Shown in pieces: positions 16,181 through 25,409 of a stretch of 64,000 nucleotides of DNA. The stretch lies in NCBI GenBank assembly GCA_000432735.1, contig FR887777.1, positions 83,632 through 147,631 on the forward strand, written 5' to 3'. A program made the position numbers and the translations under genes. Below the pieces are notes generated by a model. It was not told where the DNA came from and did not search any database. It saw only the letters and a program-made list of their open reading frames with translations. The DNA is from Bacteroides sp. CAG:443. GTDB lineage: Bacteria > Bacteroidota > Bacteroidia > Bacteroidales > Bacteroidaceae. Within the stretch, counting starts at the first letter, position 1; each line of letters begins with the position of its first letter.

Positions 16181-16615
16181 TTATTTCACTCCCGTATGTC
16201 CGAAACCACCCGCTCCACGTTCAGTATCTTCCAGCACTTCCACTTCCTGCCATTCGGCCTGTTCATAACGGGCTATCACCATCTGCGCAATGCGTTCCCC
16301 GTCTTCTATCACGAAATCTTCGGTAGAAAGGTTTACTACAATCACGCCTATCTCGCCACGATAATCGGCATCGATTGTACCCGGCGTATTCAGCAACGTT
16401 ATTCCTTTTTTCAGAGCAAGCCCGCTTCGGGGGCGTATCTGTGCCTCAAATCCTTCGGGCAGGGCTATATATAATCCAGTAGGCACAAGACAACGCTGCA
16501 ACGGTTTCAATACTATCGGTTCCTCCAGGTTCGCACGTAAATCCATCCCTGCCGAGCAGTTTGTTGCATACTGGGGCAATGCATGTTTCGACTTATTGAT
16601 AATCTGTACTTTCAT
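16181..16615 (-). CDS. dut: Deoxyuridine 5'-triphosphate nucleotidohydrolase (dUTPase)
   Basis: Trimeric dUTPase hydrolyses dUTP to dUMP and PPi, which protects DNA from uracil and feeds thymidylate synthesis. All five motifs are visible in the 144-aa chain: AGMDLRAN, RPRSGLALK, TIDADYRGEIGVI, ERIAQMVIA and the C-terminal RGAGGFGHTG. It heads the dut-TPR-DUF4292-envC-like cluster and is divergent from dgt, another dNTP hydrolase. Confidence 0.98.
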   Translation of the reverse strand: MKVQIINKSKHALPQYATNCSAGMDLRANLEEPIVLKPLQRCLVPTGLYIALPEGFEAQIRPRSGLALKKGITLLNTPGTIDADYRGEIGVIVVNLSTEDFVIEDGERIAQMVIARYEQAEWQEVEVLEDTERGAGGFGHTGVK

Positions 16616-16759
16616 TTTACGGTTATTTTAATTGTGCGAAGTTAAACATTTCGGGGGACTTACTATTTATGTTTACCATTTTTTATAAAAACAAATCTTT
16701 TATCAGACAAAATCTCCCCTTTTTCCCACTAGGCTGTCAGTTTTTCCAGCGATTTTACC

Positions 16760-16767
16760 TAAGTTTG
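16760..16767 (+). promoter_or_regulatory. Bacteroides-type -7 box for dgt
   Basis: TAAGTTTG, a TAnnTTTG match, lies 19 bp before the dgt ATG. The predicted leader is about 13 nt. No -33 TTTG is evident. Confidence 0.45.
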
Positions 16768-16786
16768 CAAAAAACTGTAACCAACC

Positions 16787-18118
16787 ATGAACTGGAACCA
16801 ACTCATATCGAACAAGCGTTTCGGACTGGAAGCTCTGCATGAAGTCAGGAAAGAAGACAGAACCGAGTTTCAGCGCGACTACGACCGCCTGATTTTCTCC
16901 GCACCTTTCCGCCGCTTGCAGAATAAAACCCAGGTTTTCCCGTTGCCCGGAAGCATCTTCGTCCACAATCGTCTGACACACAGTCTGGAGGTTTCCTGTG
17001 TAGGACGTTCACTGGGAAATGATGTTGCCATACGCCTTTTACAAAAGCATCCGGAACTGTCGGATTCCCACCTGTCGGAAATCGGAGCCATTGTTTCGGC
17101 TGCCTGTCTGGCACACGATTTGGGCAATCCCCCTTTCGGACATTCGGGCGAAAAAGCCATCGGTACCTATTTCTCCGAAGGTAAAGGACTTGCCTTGAAG
17201 CCACTGTTATCGGAAGCCGAATGGGAAGACCTGATTCACTTTGAAGGAAATGCCAATGCTTTCCGCCTGCTGACTCATCAATTTCAGGGAAGACGACCGG
17301 GGGGATTCGTCATGACGTATGCTACCCTCGCTTCCATTGTCAAATATCCGTATTCCTCACAACTGGCGGGAAAGAAACAGAAATTCGGTTTTTTTCAAAG
17401 TGAGGAAGCCGACTACAAACGGATTGCAGACGAATTGGGCATTATCAGACTAAGCAAAGAAAACGAGCCCGCACGCTACGCACGCCATCCGCTGGTTTAC
17501 CTGGTAGAAGCCGCCGACGATATCTGCTACCAGATGATGGATATAGAAGATGCCCATAAACTGAAAATACTGACCACACAAGAAACCAAGGAGCTGTACT
17601 TTCAGTTTTTTACGGAAGCCCGCAAGAAGCGTATTCACGAAATATGCCAGCTGGTCACAGATACCAACGAACAGATAGCTTATCTGCGCACATCTGCCAT
17701 AGGCGTGCTGATACAAGCATGTACGCAAGTTTTTGTAGACAATGAAGAGCAGATTCTTTCCGGTACCTTCGAGGGGCCGCTCATCAAGCACATGGACGAA
17801 CCGATACGGAAAGCATACGCAAACTGTTCAAAGACGGCCTTCGCTAAAATCTACTGTTCGAAGGACGTCCTCGATATAGAACTTGCCGGTTACCAGGTCA
17901 TCACCACCTTAATCGACCTGATGATAGAAGCTGTACGGTACCCCGACAAGGCTTATTCCAAGCTGCTCATCAACCGTGTATCGAAACAATACGAGGTACA
18001 TGCCCCTACCCTGTACGGAAAAATACAAGCTGTACTCGATTACATATCGGGCATGACCGATGTATATGCGCTCGATTTATACCGCAAGATAAACGGAAAC
18101 AGCCTGCCAGCTGTTTAA
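16787..18118 (+). CDS. dgt: Deoxyguanosinetriphosphate triphosphohydrolase
   Basis: An HD-superfamily hydrolase that splits dGTP (or other dNTPs) into nucleoside and triphosphate. The 443-aa protein has the metal site as H65 in NRLTHSLEV and H110-D111 in CLAHDLGNPPFGHSGE, with a further Asp in LVEAADDICYQMMD. It begins with the typical RREDRTEFQRDYDRLIFS-like segment. It is a single-gene unit, divergent from dut, ending at a terminator shared with the opposing gls genes. Confidence 0.93.
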   Translation: MNWNQLISNKRFGLEALHEVRKEDRTEFQRDYDRLIFSAPFRRLQNKTQVFPLPGSIFVHNRLTHSLEVSCVGRSLGNDVAIRLLQKHPELSDSHLSEIGAIVSAACLAHDLGNPPFGHSGEKAIGTYFSEGKGLALKPLLSEAEWEDLIHFEGNANAFRLLTHQFQGRRPGGFVMTYATLASIVKYPYSSQLAGKKQKFGFFQSEEADYKRIADELGIIRLSKENEPARYARHPLVYLVEAADDICYQMMDIEDAHKLKILTTQETKELYFQFFTEARKKRIHEICQLVTDTNEQIAYLRTSAIGVLIQACTQVFVDNEEQILSGTFEGPLIKHMDEPIRKAYANCSKTAFAKIYCSKDVLDIELAGYQVITTLIDLMIEAVRYPDKAYSKLLINRVSKQYEVHAPTLYGKIQAVLDYISGMTDVYALDLYRKINGNSLPAV

Positions 18119-18147
18119 AACCGCCCGTAAAAACTCCTTATACAGAC

Positions 18148-18201
18148 AAAGCCAGCTCCATGCCTAACATCCTTTCGGGACAAACGCACAGAGCTGGCTT
18201 T
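18148..18201. terminator. Bidirectional terminator between dgt and glsB
   Basis: AAAGCCAGCTC (18148-18158) and GAGCTGGCTTT (18191-18201) are perfect 11-bp arms. A T-tract (TAAAATTTTT) follows on the plus strand. The loop is long (32 bases) but contains smaller pairing. Confidence 0.7.
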
Positions 18202-18221
18202 AAAATTTTTATTCGTTTATA

Positions 18222-19211
18222 TCAATGTGAACTTTTTGAAACCACCGTATTAGCTCCCGAAGTAATCTGAAGTGCTTCCGGATGTTCCTTGATATAGGAT
18301 TCAATGTGACGGATACGCTTCTCTTCCAGAATCTCATCCACGGCAATCAGGATACCGGTTTCCTCCACATCACCAAAACCGTCGTTGATGGCTGTGCCAA
18401 ACATACGCATGGTAGGCGACAAACTCATGTAAGCATTTACCAAAGGAGGAATGTTATAGCCCAGCTTACGGACTTCCGAGTTCAGAACCCTGTAATCTTC
18501 CTTGAACGTATCGTAGCAGAACAGTTTCTCCAGGACAGCCGGATCTGTTTCAATTTCCAGCGGAACCATCGGAGTAATCAAACCATCCTTGTCAGAAAAA
18601 TGCTTCTTCAGGAAGAAGAGAATCATATCACGTCCAAAGCGGTTGTAGCTGGGGTACATCGTCATCTTGCCAAAGAAATATTTCACATTCGACTTGATAA
18701 CTGTCAAGGCACCCAGTCCGTCCCACAAATTATCGAGAGCAAAAAGCCCTTTCGATCCCGCCCGGGTAGACTGATATTCCAATGTTACAAACGAGCGTCC
18801 TAATTCGATGGTAGTAGGAAGATATTCCTTCAGAAATTTTTCTGAAAAATTAAACATGTGAGCGGTTGCCAGCACAGGCTTTCCTTCCTTGTCAAATTCA
18901 ACTTCATCACCCAAAATATATCGATAGCCTCCCAGAATTTCTTCTGCATCTGGGTTCCATACAATCAATTGTTGGTAAGGATTTTCCATCAAGTCATACT
19001 CGTCCAAGTCTAACGCCTTCCCCGTACCACCTCCGGCAGCACGGAAAGCTATCTCACGCAAACGGCCTATCTCCTTCAAAACATTAGGAGCATTCTTCCA
19101 GTTTACTATATAGATTTCGTTATGGCTTTTATTAGTCGATCTTAATCGCCTTTCAGCAGTAAGTTCCGACTTAAGCAACTCTCTATCAACAGGTGCAATA
19201 ATTTCTTCCAT
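18222..19211 (-). CDS. glsB: Glycine-lipid N-acyltransferase (OlsB-like GNAT fold)
   Basis: The 329-aa protein has an OlsB/hemolysin-type acyltransferase region: REIAFRAAGGGTGKALDLDEYD, then YQQLIVWNPDAEEILGGYRYI and ELGRSFVTLEYQSTR. In B. thetaiotaomicron the pair GlsB (N-acyltransferase) and GlsA (O-acyltransferase) makes glycine lipids from glycine and beta-hydroxy fatty acids. This gene lies 23 bp after the PlsC-like gene on the same strand, exactly that arrangement. The assignment combines domain recognition with synteny; the acyl specificity is not readable. Confidence 0.82.
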   Translation of the reverse strand: MEEIIAPVDRELLKSELTAERRLRSTNKSHNEIYIVNWKNAPNVLKEIGRLREIAFRAAGGGTGKALDLDEYDLMENPYQQLIVWNPDAEEILGGYRYILGDEVEFDKEGKPVLATAHMFNFSEKFLKEYLPTTIELGRSFVTLEYQSTRAGSKGLFALDNLWDGLGALTVIKSNVKYFFGKMTMYPSYNRFGRDMILFFLKKHFSDKDGLITPMVPLEIETDPAVLEKLFCYDTFKEDYRVLNSEVRKLGYNIPPLVNAYMSLSPTMRMFGTAINDGFGDVEETGILIAVDEILEEKRIRHIESYIKEHPEALQITSGANTVVSKSSH

Positions 19212-19234
19212 ATATGTAATAAAATCTTCCTAAA

Positions 19235-20053
19235 TTATAGTTTATAGACCACATCTCTGACGTATTCAGCCCACTCAGCCGGAGATTTGGACTTGTCGAA
19301 TGTATGCCATGGTATAGGCTTTCCAATCGTCACCCGAAATGTTTTATGCCGGTTCTTAAACATCTCGTCTGCCAGATACAGCATGGCGATATTGAACTTT
19401 ATACCAAAAAACTTACAGGCATTGGCAAGATTGTAGAAAAAATTAGAATTCCGGCCTTCAAAATGTATAGGCACGACATAGCGCTGGGTTTCAACACTCT
19501 TGGTAATGAACGTTTTTTTCCATGCCAGGTCCTTTATAACACCATGCTGACGACGGGAGCATATCCCGGCGGGAAACATAATGATATGGCTGTCGGAACG
19601 GAATCCCTCTTCCACCATGCGAGGAAAATCACGCGACTGCGATCCGGTCTTGTTGATAGGAATACAGAGCGGAGCCAGACCATGCAGATTCATCAGCAAA
19701 TCGTTGACCAGATACTTGATGCGTCCGTTATAATGTGTACCCAGCAAATACCCCAGTGCAACACCGTCCTGCCCACCCAGCGGATGGTTCGATACGAATG
19801 TACAAAGTCCGTCTTCCGGCAAATTCTCCAGCCCGTGCACATCCAGCTTTGCATCCAGAAAGTCCATGCATGCAGCCAGAAAATCCACTCCGCTTTTATC
19901 CTTTACACTCTTCAGGAAAGCGTTTATCTCTTCCTGATGCACGATATGCTTCAGGTAAGAAACAAAAAAACGAGGAATCCGCCTGGCTTTTTTTCCAGCC
20001 TTCTCTTTCAAGATTTTATCAATATCTATTAAAAAAATCGAATCGCTAGCCAT
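19235..20053 (-). CDS. glsA: Glycine-lipid O-acyltransferase (PlsC-like)
   Basis: A 272-aa PlsC-family acyltransferase. The active-site box reads FVSNHPLGGQDG (H90, D96), an HX5D variant of the usual HX4D, as in the OlsA-like hemolysin-associated group. The later FPAGICSRRQHG box binds the acyl donor. It would acylate the hydroxyl of the N-acyl glycine made by GlsB at the inner membrane. It is first in the glsA-glsB operon, divergent from the dcw cluster, with GTAC element B in the shared 461-bp upstream gap. Confidence 0.82.
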   Translation of the reverse strand: MASDSIFLIDIDKILKEKAGKKARRIPRFFVSYLKHIVHQEEINAFLKSVKDKSGVDFLAACMDFLDAKLDVHGLENLPEDGLCTFVSNHPLGGQDGVALGYLLGTHYNGRIKYLVNDLLMNLHGLAPLCIPINKTGSQSRDFPRMVEEGFRSDSHIIMFPAGICSRRQHGVIKDLAWKKTFITKSVETQRYVVPIHFEGRNSNFFYNLANACKFFGIKFNIAMLYLADEMFKNRHKTFRVTIGKPIPWHTFDKSKSPAEWAEYVRDVVYKL

Positions 20054-20076
20054 TATTTCATTCTCACATTTCTTTG

Positions 20077-20084
20077 CAAATGTA
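20077..20084 (-). promoter_or_regulatory. Bacteroides-type -7 box for glsA-glsB
   Basis: On the minus strand this reads TACATTTG (TAnnTTTG), 24 bp before the glsA ATG. The -33 box is not clear. Confidence 0.4.
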
Positions 20085-20277
20085 ATCTATCTTTCGGAAT
20101 GTTGCTCATTTATATCGAAAAAATGTAACATGGAAACCTGAAAAAAAGGACACAACGAATTAAAATGTAACATAATTGCACAATACAGCAATCGGATGTG
20201 CACATTTTTTCTTTTCTCCGGCAGATTTATTACAAAGAAGCATTTGTCACAAAGTCAATGTCTTGACGTTCCTGTTG

Positions 20278-20339
20278 AAATTTGTACAAATTCTAATTTT
20301 TTTTGTACAAATTTTCTCAAAACATAGAGACGTTTTTTC
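20278..20339 (+). repeat. GTAC-pair intergenic element, copy B
   Basis: TTTGTACAAA palindromes at 20281-20290 and 20302-20311 have centres 21 bp apart. The second continues TTTTC-TC-AAAAC-ATAGAGAC-GTTTTTT. Extra GACGTT units lie just outside (20264-20269, 20351-20356). This is the divergent gap 20054-20514 between glsA and rsmH, which otherwise contains no supported gene. Confidence 0.9.
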
Positions 20340-20514
20340 CCAAATACGCCGACGTTTTTCAATATCGTCCCGGTATTTCACAACAACGTCCTTACCTGTT
20401 GATAACTTCCTTAAATATTTTCATTCAACTATACCCTCTAATTGTTGAGAAATATGTAATTTTACCAGCTCAATATATATAAGGTGTAAAACCGATTAAA
20501 GCAACAGCATTATA

Positions 20515-21429
20515 ATGAACGAAACAGAACAGATTTATCATATACCGGTACTGCTGAACGAAAGCATCGACGGCATGAACCTTCATCCGGCAGGCATTTA
20601 TGTAGACATGACGTTTGGAGGAGGAGGACACTCTAAAGAAATCCTGCGACGTATGGATGCCGACAGCCACCTGTACAGCTTCGACCAGGATGAAGATGCC
20701 GAAAAGAACATTGTCGACGACTCTCGGTTCACTTTCGTACGAAGCAACTTCCGCTACCTTCATAATTTCCTCCGCTACTACGGAGTGGAGGAAGTAGATG
20801 CTATACTTGCCGACTTAGGTGTATCATCGCATCACTTCGACGACTCGGAACGTGGTTTCTCCTTCCGGTTCGACGGTAATCTTGACATGCGCATGAACAA
20901 GCGTGCAGGAATGACAGCTGCCGACATCGTAAACACTTACGAGGAAGAACGGCTGGCAAATGTATTCTACTTGTACGGGGAACTGAAAAACAGCCGCAAG
21001 CTGGCTTCTGTTCTGGTCAAGGCACGCGCTCAGAAGCAGTTTGTCACCATCGGTGACTTTCTGGAAGTGATAAAGCCCTTGTTCGGCAGAGAACGCGAAA
21101 AGAAAGAGCTCGCCAAAGTCTTTCAGGCACTGCGTATAGAGGTAAACCAGGAAATGGAAGCGCTGAAGGAAATGCTTTATGCAGCAACCGAAGCACTGAA
21201 GCCGGGAGGACGACTGGTTATCATTACATACCATTCGCTGGAAGACCGTATCGTAAAAAACCTTATCAAGACGGGCAACGTAGAAGGTAAGGTGGAACAG
21301 GATTTTTATGGTAACGTACAAAGTCCTTTCCGTGCAGTGAACAACAAGGTGATTGTCCCTTCGGACGAGGAAATAGCCCGGAACCCTCGGTCACGGAGTG
21401 CAAAATTACGAATTGCAGAAAAAAAATAG
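20515..21429 (+). CDS. rsmH: 16S rRNA (cytosine(1402)-N(4))-methyltransferase
   Basis: RsmH (MraW) methylates N4 of C1402 in the 30S decoding centre. The 304-aa protein opens with YHIPVLLNESIDGM and the SAM-binding VDMTFGGGGHSKEIL, and has the later PGGRLVIITYHSLEDRIVK and RNPRSRSAKLRIAEK segments. It is the first gene of the dcw cluster; mraZ, which precedes it in many bacteria, is absent from the 461 bp upstream. Confidence 0.98.
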   Translation: MNETEQIYHIPVLLNESIDGMNLHPAGIYVDMTFGGGGHSKEILRRMDADSHLYSFDQDEDAEKNIVDDSRFTFVRSNFRYLHNFLRYYGVEEVDAILADLGVSSHHFDDSERGFSFRFDGNLDMRMNKRAGMTAADIVNTYEEERLANVFYLYGELKNSRKLASVLVKARAQKQFVTIGDFLEVIKPLFGREREKKELAKVFQALRIEVNQEMEALKEMLYAATEALKPGGRLVIITYHSLEDRIVKNLIKTGNVEGKVEQDFYGNVQSPFRAVNNKVIVPSDEEIARNPRSRSAKLRIAEKK

Positions 21430-21437
21430 TTCAAATC

Positions 21438-21803
21438 ATGGAGCAGCAAGATACAACATCACAACAACAAGACTCTTCACATATTACGCTGAAGAGCATT
21501 CTGGGAGGCGATATTTTGGCCCACGACTTTTTGAGAAGGCAGGCTAACCTCCTTATTCTGATTGTCATTCTGACTATCTTGTACATTGACAACCGCTATT
21601 CCAGCCAGCAAGAATTAATTGAAATAGACAAGCTAAAAAAAGAACTGACAGACATCAAATACGATGCGCTGACCATTTCCTCTGAGCTGACGGAACGAAG
21701 TCGCCAGTCGCATATAGAAGAATATATAGCAACCGAGGGTACTCCGCTGCAAACAGCGACAACTCCTCCATACCTGATTAAAAAAGAAGACGAAAAGAAA
21801 TGA
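21438..21803 (+). CDS. ftsL: FtsL-like division protein
   Basis: A 121-aa bitopic protein: about 37 cytoplasmic residues, one membrane span (ANLLILIVILTILYIDNRYS) and a periplasmic coiled coil (ELIEIDKLKKELTDIKYDAL). This topology, together with its place between rsmH and ftsI, identifies the FtsL position; FtsL, FtsB and FtsQ form the divisome core that activates FtsWI. Sequence identity to E. coli FtsL is low, as usual for this family. The stop overlaps the ftsI start by 4 bp. Confidence 0.85.
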   Translation: MEQQDTTSQQQDSSHITLKSILGGDILAHDFLRRQANLLILIVILTILYIDNRYSSQQELIEIDKLKKELTDIKYDALTISSELTERSRQSHIEEYIATEGTPLQTATTPPYLIKKEDEKK

Positions 21804-23926
21804 TACCCGGACTGAAAAATATCATGCTACGTTACACGTTTATCGTAGTAATTATGTTTGTATTGGCTGTACTGATTATAGTCAAAGCGGGATTTATCAT
21901 GTTTGCCGAACGACAATACTGGAAAGATGTTGCCGACCGTTTCGTGAAAGAAAACGTAGTTGTGCTTCCAACTCGCGGAAACATCATTTCTTCCGACGGG
22001 AAACTAATGGCAAGCAGTCTGCCCGAATACCGTATCTACATGGATTTCCGTGCCGGAGGTGAGGAAAAAGACACTATGCTGATGAACCATCTGTCAGAAA
22101 TCAGCCAGGGACTTCACGAGATTTTTCCAGACAAGAGTGCACAAGAATTCCGCAAGCATTTGTTAAAAGGGCGCCGTTCTAAAAGTCGTCACTACCTGAT
22201 TTACCCTAAACGAATCTCATACATTGAGTATAAGGAAGTGAAACGCCTGCCTGTATTCGAACTAAGCCCGAATAGAGGTGGCCTGCACGTGGAAACGTTC
22301 AACCAGCGTAAGAAGCCTTTCGGATCACTGGCTATGCGTACATTAGGAGATATGTACCCTGATATGACACAAGGAGCCAAAAATGGTCTGGAACTGACTT
22401 ATGATTCTATCTTAAGGGGACAGAATGGTATCACTCACCGCCAGAAGGTGATGAACAAATACCTGAACATCATAGACAAACCTGCCGTAGATGGTTGTGA
22501 CATCATCACGACAATTGATGTTGACATGCAGGATATTGCAGAAAAAGCACTGGTCGACCAGCTGAAAACTTTGGAAGCAATATCGGGTGTGGCAGTAGTA
22601 ATGGAAGTAAAAACTGGTGAGGTGAAAGCGAATGTAAATATGACACGTGCCAGCGACGGCAACTATTATGAGATGCGAAACGCCGCCGTAAGCAACCTGA
22701 TGGAACCGGGTTCTACTTTCAAGACTGCCTCTATTATGGTAGCCATGGAGGACAAATATATCACTCCCGACTATGAGGTGGATACCGGCAACGGAATGGT
22801 CAACATGTACGGTAGCTGGATGAAGGACTGGAACTGGTACAAAGGTGGCTATGGGAAAATAGATGTAACCAAGATTCTGGAGGTTTCGTCGAATGTAGGT
22901 GTATCAACCATCATCGATAAGTTCTACAAGAATAATCCACAAAAATTCGTCGACGGGCTGAAACGAATGAGCATCGATACTCCGTTGCATCTAGGCTTCG
23001 TAGGAGAAGCCAGTCCGCGTATACTCGGACCGAAGGAACGTTATTTTGCCAAGACGACCTTGCCCTGGATGAGTATCGGTTACGAAACGATGATTCCTCC
23101 TATTTATATTCTGAACTTCTACAATGCCATCGCTAACGACGGAGTGATGATCAAACCGAAGTTTGTAAAGGCCATCGCCAAGGACGGCGAAATATTGGAG
23201 GAAATCCCGACAGAGGTTGTCAATCCGAAAATCTGTTCGGATACGACGCTGACCATGATCCGTACCATCTTGCGCAAAGTGGTATCGGAAGGTCTTGCCA
23301 AACCGGCAGGAAGCAAGCAGTTCAATGTATCGGGTAAGACAGGTACAGCCCAGATTTCTCAGGGTAAAGCCGGATATAAATCTGGAGGTGTAAGTTATCT
23401 GGTTAGTTTCTGTGGATACTTTCCTTCGGAAGCACCGAAATACAGCTGCATCGTATCAATACAGATTCCGCACGGGCCGGCATCGGGAGGTTTGCAGGCA
23501 GGAAGCGTATTCAGCCGCATAGCCGAACGTATCTACGCCAAACACCTGTACCGCGACCTGACTCATGCCAAAGATTCGACGGCTGTACTGATACCGGACG
23601 TAAAGAATGGAGATATCAAGGAGTCGGCATACGTCCTGCGCGCCCTGAATATACCAGGGAACAGCAATACAGTTCCTTATTCTACGGAACCATTGTGGGG
23701 TAAAGCACAGTGCACACACAGCTATGCCGACCTGAAAATAAGCAAGCCGAGCAAGCATCAGGTACCTAATGTATTGAACATGGGAGCTAAAGATGCTGTT
23801 TATTTGCTGGAGAGTTACGGACTAAGAGTACGACTGGTAGGATTGGGTAAAGTTAAGGCTCAAAGTATCCCTGCAGGTTCTCCGGTTCTTAAAGGACAAA
23901 CAATTACATTAACATTAAAGCATTAA
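21800..23926 (+). CDS. ftsI: Septal penicillin-binding protein (FtsI/PBP3) with C-terminal PASTA domain
   Basis: A class B PBP that cross-links septal peptidoglycan. The 708-aa chain has one N-terminal membrane anchor (FIVVIMFVLAVLIIVKAGF), a pedestal domain, and a transpeptidase domain with S-T-F-K near residue 304, SSN near 363 and KTG near 512. The last ~60 residues (VPNVLNMGAKDAVYLLESYG to the end) form a PASTA module, more typical of Gram-positive PBPs but common in Bacteroidota FtsI. It overlaps ftsL by 4 bp. Confidence 0.96.
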   Translation: MIPGLKNIMLRYTFIVVIMFVLAVLIIVKAGFIMFAERQYWKDVADRFVKENVVVLPTRGNIISSDGKLMASSLPEYRIYMDFRAGGEEKDTMLMNHLSEISQGLHEIFPDKSAQEFRKHLLKGRRSKSRHYLIYPKRISYIEYKEVKRLPVFELSPNRGGLHVETFNQRKKPFGSLAMRTLGDMYPDMTQGAKNGLELTYDSILRGQNGITHRQKVMNKYLNIIDKPAVDGCDIITTIDVDMQDIAEKALVDQLKTLEAISGVAVVMEVKTGEVKANVNMTRASDGNYYEMRNAAVSNLMEPGSTFKTASIMVAMEDKYITPDYEVDTGNGMVNMYGSWMKDWNWYKGGYGKIDVTKILEVSSNVGVSTIIDKFYKNNPQKFVDGLKRMSIDTPLHLGFVGEASPRILGPKERYFAKTTLPWMSIGYETMIPPIYILNFYNAIANDGVMIKPKFVKAIAKDGEILEEIPTEVVNPKICSDTTLTMIRTILRKVVSEGLAKPAGSKQFNVSGKTGTAQISQGKAGYKSGGVSYLVSFCGYFPSEAPKYSCIVSIQIPHGPASGGLQAGSVFSRIAERIYAKHLYRDLTHAKDSTAVLIPDVKNGDIKESAYVLRALNIPGNSNTVPYSTEPLWGKAQCTHSYADLKISKPSKHQVPNVLNMGAKDAVYLLESYGLRVRLVGLGKVKAQSIPAGSPVLKGQTITLTLKH

Positions 23927-23942
23927 GAAATAACATAAAAAC

Positions 23943-25397
23943 ATGAAACTGGGAAATATCATTCAATCCGTCAACGTCTGCGAAATAAAAGGAAATGCGG
24001 ACAAAGAAATTAAAGGCATTCAGATGGACTCTCGTCTGATAGAAGCTGGAGACTTGTTTGTGGCCGTAAAAGGGACTCAGACCGACGGACATGCTTATAT
24101 AGCAAAAGCTATCGAGAAAGGAGCTACTGCCATTGTTTGTGAAACATTACCCGAAGAATTAAAGGAGGATGTTACTTATGTAACGGTAGCCGACACGGAA
24201 GATGCAGTAGGTAAACTGGCGACTACTTTCTATGGCGATCCAACCTCGAAACTTGATCTGGTAGGTGTTACCGGAACAAACGGAAAGACAACCATCGCCA
24301 CCTTATTATATAATATGTTCCGCAAATTCGGATATAAGGTAGGTTTGCTGTCCACCGTTTGCAACTATATCGACGGGGAAGCTATCCCGACCGATCATAC
24401 TACCCCTGATCCGATTACACTGAACCGACTGCTGGGACGTATGGCCGACGAAGGCTGTAAATATGCGTTTATGGAGGTCAGCTCACACTCTATCGCACAG
24501 AAGCGTATCGGAGGATTGAAATTCGTAGGAGGTATTTTTACCAATATCACACGCGATCACCTGGATTATCACAAGACATTCGAGAATTACCTGAAAGCTA
24601 AAAAGGCATTCTTCGATGGTCTGCCCAAGACAGCCTTTGCACTGACGAACTTGGATGATAAAAATGGCAGCGTCATGGTGCAAAACACCAAGGCGAAAGT
24701 AGCCACTTATTCCTTGCGTACGCTCTGTGACTTCAAGGGAAAGGTGCTGGAAGACGGATTCGAAGGTATGCTGATGGACATAAACAACCGTGAAGTCAAT
24801 GTACAGTTTATCGGACGTTTCAACGCATCGAATCTGCTGGCCGTATACGGAGCAGCATGTCTGCTGGGTAAACAGCCTGAAGATGTACTACTTATACTGA
24901 GTACTCTCCGTCCGGTTGCAGGACGCTTTGATGCTTTGCGCTCCAAGAGAGGCTATACAGCAATTGTCGATTACGCTCACACTCCCGATGCTTTGGTAAA
25001 TGTACTGAATGCTATCCACGAAGTGTTGAAAGGACGGGGACGAGTTATCACGGTAGTTGGTGCCGGTGGCAACCGCGATAAAGGCAAACGTCCGTTGATG
25101 GCCCAGGAATCGGTCAAGCAAAGTGACCGCGTTATCATCACATCCGATAACCCTCGTTTTGAAGAACCTCAGGACATTATCAACGATATGCTGGCAGGGC
25201 TGACAAAAGAGGACATGACAAAGGTTCTTTCCATCGCCGACCGTAAGGAAGCGATACGTACGGCTTGCATGCTGGCACAGGCAGGCGACGTAATTCTGGT
25301 TGCTGGAAAAGGACATGAAAATTATCAGGAAATAAAAGGTGTAAAACACCATTTCGATGACAAGGAGGTATTAACAGAAATTTTTGCTAACGAATAA
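23943..25397 (+). CDS. murE: UDP-MurNAc-tripeptide synthetase (meso-DAP adding)
   Basis: MurE adds the third amino acid to UDP-MurNAc-L-Ala-D-Glu. The 484-aa ligase has the ATP loop GVTGTNGKTT near residue 110 and the substrate motif DNPR (in TSDNPRFEEP, around residue 402), which is the signature of meso-diaminopimelate enzymes rather than Lys enzymes. It follows ftsI by 16 bp in the dcw operon. A cytosolic ligase; the family is certain. Confidence 0.98.
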   Translation: MKLGNIIQSVNVCEIKGNADKEIKGIQMDSRLIEAGDLFVAVKGTQTDGHAYIAKAIEKGATAIVCETLPEELKEDVTYVTVADTEDAVGKLATTFYGDPTSKLDLVGVTGTNGKTTIATLLYNMFRKFGYKVGLLSTVCNYIDGEAIPTDHTTPDPITLNRLLGRMADEGCKYAFMEVSSHSIAQKRIGGLKFVGGIFTNITRDHLDYHKTFENYLKAKKAFFDGLPKTAFALTNLDDKNGSVMVQNTKAKVATYSLRTLCDFKGKVLEDGFEGMLMDINNREVNVQFIGRFNASNLLAVYGAACLLGKQPEDVLLILSTLRPVAGRFDALRSKRGYTAIVDYAHTPDALVNVLNAIHEVLKGRGRVITVVGAGGNRDKGKRPLMAQESVKQSDRVIITSDNPRFEEPQDIINDMLAGLTKEDMTKVLSIADRKEAIRTACMLAQAGDVILVAGKGHENYQEIKGVKHHFDDKEVLTEIFANE

Positions 25398-25409
25398 CAG
25401 GAATACGAC

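Noticed and set aside
20176..20448. 90-codon frame upstream of rsmH, possible mraZ
   Set aside because: It is translated from GTAC element B; no SpoVT/AbrB-like MraZ motifs are present.
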